Shown: piece after piece, positions 63,860-64,000 of the stretch
Position numbering within the stretch: the first letter of the stretch is position 1
Layout of the letters: each line of letters opens with the position of its first letter
Assembly (NCBI GenBank): GCA_011390565.1
Contig: JAABSC010000001.1
Coordinates: 496,001 to 560,000, forward strand
DNA length: 64,000 nt
Source of the DNA: Thioalkalivibrio paradoxus
GTDB lineage: Bacteria; Pseudomonadota; Gammaproteobacteria; Ectothiorhodospirales; Ectothiorhodospiraceae
Direction of reading: 5' to 3'
Translations under genes and position numbers: made by a program
The notes under the pieces: model-generated
What the model saw: the letters and a program-made list of their open reading frames with translations, nothing else
Told to the model about the DNA's origin: nothing
The model's database searches: none

Positions 63860-64000
63860 TTGCGACAGATCGTACTCGACACCGAAACCACTGGCCTCGA
63901 ACCCTCGGAAGGTCACCGGATCATTGAAATCGGGTGCCTGGAGATCGTGAACCGGCGTGTGACCGGGGAACGACTGCATGAATACCTCCAGCCGGATCGC
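63860..64000 (+). CDS. dnaQ: DNA polymerase III epsilon subunit (3' truncated by window end)
   Basis: The frame from TTG 63860 is open to the end of the window (47 codons). It reads [20 protein letters not shown] followed by [18 protein letters not shown], which contains the ExoI motif with the metal-binding DTE (Asp and Glu) and the conserved IIEIG strand of the proofreading exonuclease. AAGGAG at 63847-63852 is a fitting ribosome site and supports the TTG start. The neighbouring rnhA gene agrees with this identity. The rest of the gene is outside the window. Confidence 0.9.
   Translation, partial: MRQIVLDTETTGLEPSEGHRIIEIGCLEIVNRRVTGERLHEYLQPDR

Overview
This window is a GC-rich, gene-dense piece of a gammaproteobacterial chromosome. 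The gene orders are typical of that class: queG/nnr-tsaE-amiB-mutL-miaA-hfq-hflX, tig-clpP-clpX-lon-hup-(tRNA)-ppiD, xerD-dsbC, and mltD/methyltransferase-rnhA-dnaQ. Codon use, the glycogen synthase, PEP carboxylase, amylosucrase and SoxH-like hydrolase fit an environmental member of the Chromatiales (for example an Ectothiorhodospiraceae/Thioalkalivibrio-like sulfur oxidiser). That placement is an inference; no marker for lithotrophy lies inside the window. No prophage, insertion sequence, CRISPR array or rRNA operon was seen. No stretch longer than about 300 bases lacks a gene.

Layout. 1-2744: end of a deoxynucleoside kinase gene followed by panB, panC and panD (pantothenate and beta-alanine for CoA). 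2764-8929: central carbon genes ppc and glgA on the minus strand, divergent from pgi. 8933-15034: small accessory genes, including a DUF938 methyltransferase, a secreted unknown protein, a GDSL esterase, a DUF3617 protein, a translationally coupled PfkB kinase/MOSC pair, arfB, a secreted barnase-like RNase with its barstar-like inhibitor, and an orphan small protein. 15160-20447: a metallo-beta-lactamase-fold hydrolase and a three-gene ABC export system (ATPase, FtsX-type permease, HlyD-type adaptor). 20598-22559: amylosucrase. 22802-26263: a DUF4332 protein, then a minus-strand molybdenum cofactor run mobA-mobB-moeA plus an RDD membrane protein. 26296-31269: NfeD protease and slipin, xerD, dsbC, cnoX. 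31418-42624: parE, then the queG-to-hflX supercluster covering tRNA modification, metabolite repair, cell-wall cleavage, mismatch repair and RNA chaperoning. 42709-54169: tRNA-Leu, the tig-clpP-clpX-lon protein quality-control block with a heat-shock-type promoter in front of lon, hupB with two tRNA genes, two divergent paralogous glycine-zipper lipoproteins, YjbQ, ppiD and fabI. 54393-60469: a four-gene peptide-type ABC importer of YejABEF architecture with unusual extra membrane segments. 60536-64000: a small RcnB/CigR-like protein, mltD, a methyltransferase, rnhA and the first 47 codons of dnaQ.

Most of the window is conserved housekeeping DNA. The parts most worth a second look are the barnase/barstar-like pair, the modified YejABEF-like importer, the two glycine-zipper paralogs that carry a perfect 35-bp inverted repeat, two extragenic palindromic elements (20487-20564 and 33327-33422), the leader hairpin ahead of ppc, and the small receiver-like protein at 14591-15034. 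I did not find a clearly undescribed multi-gene system.
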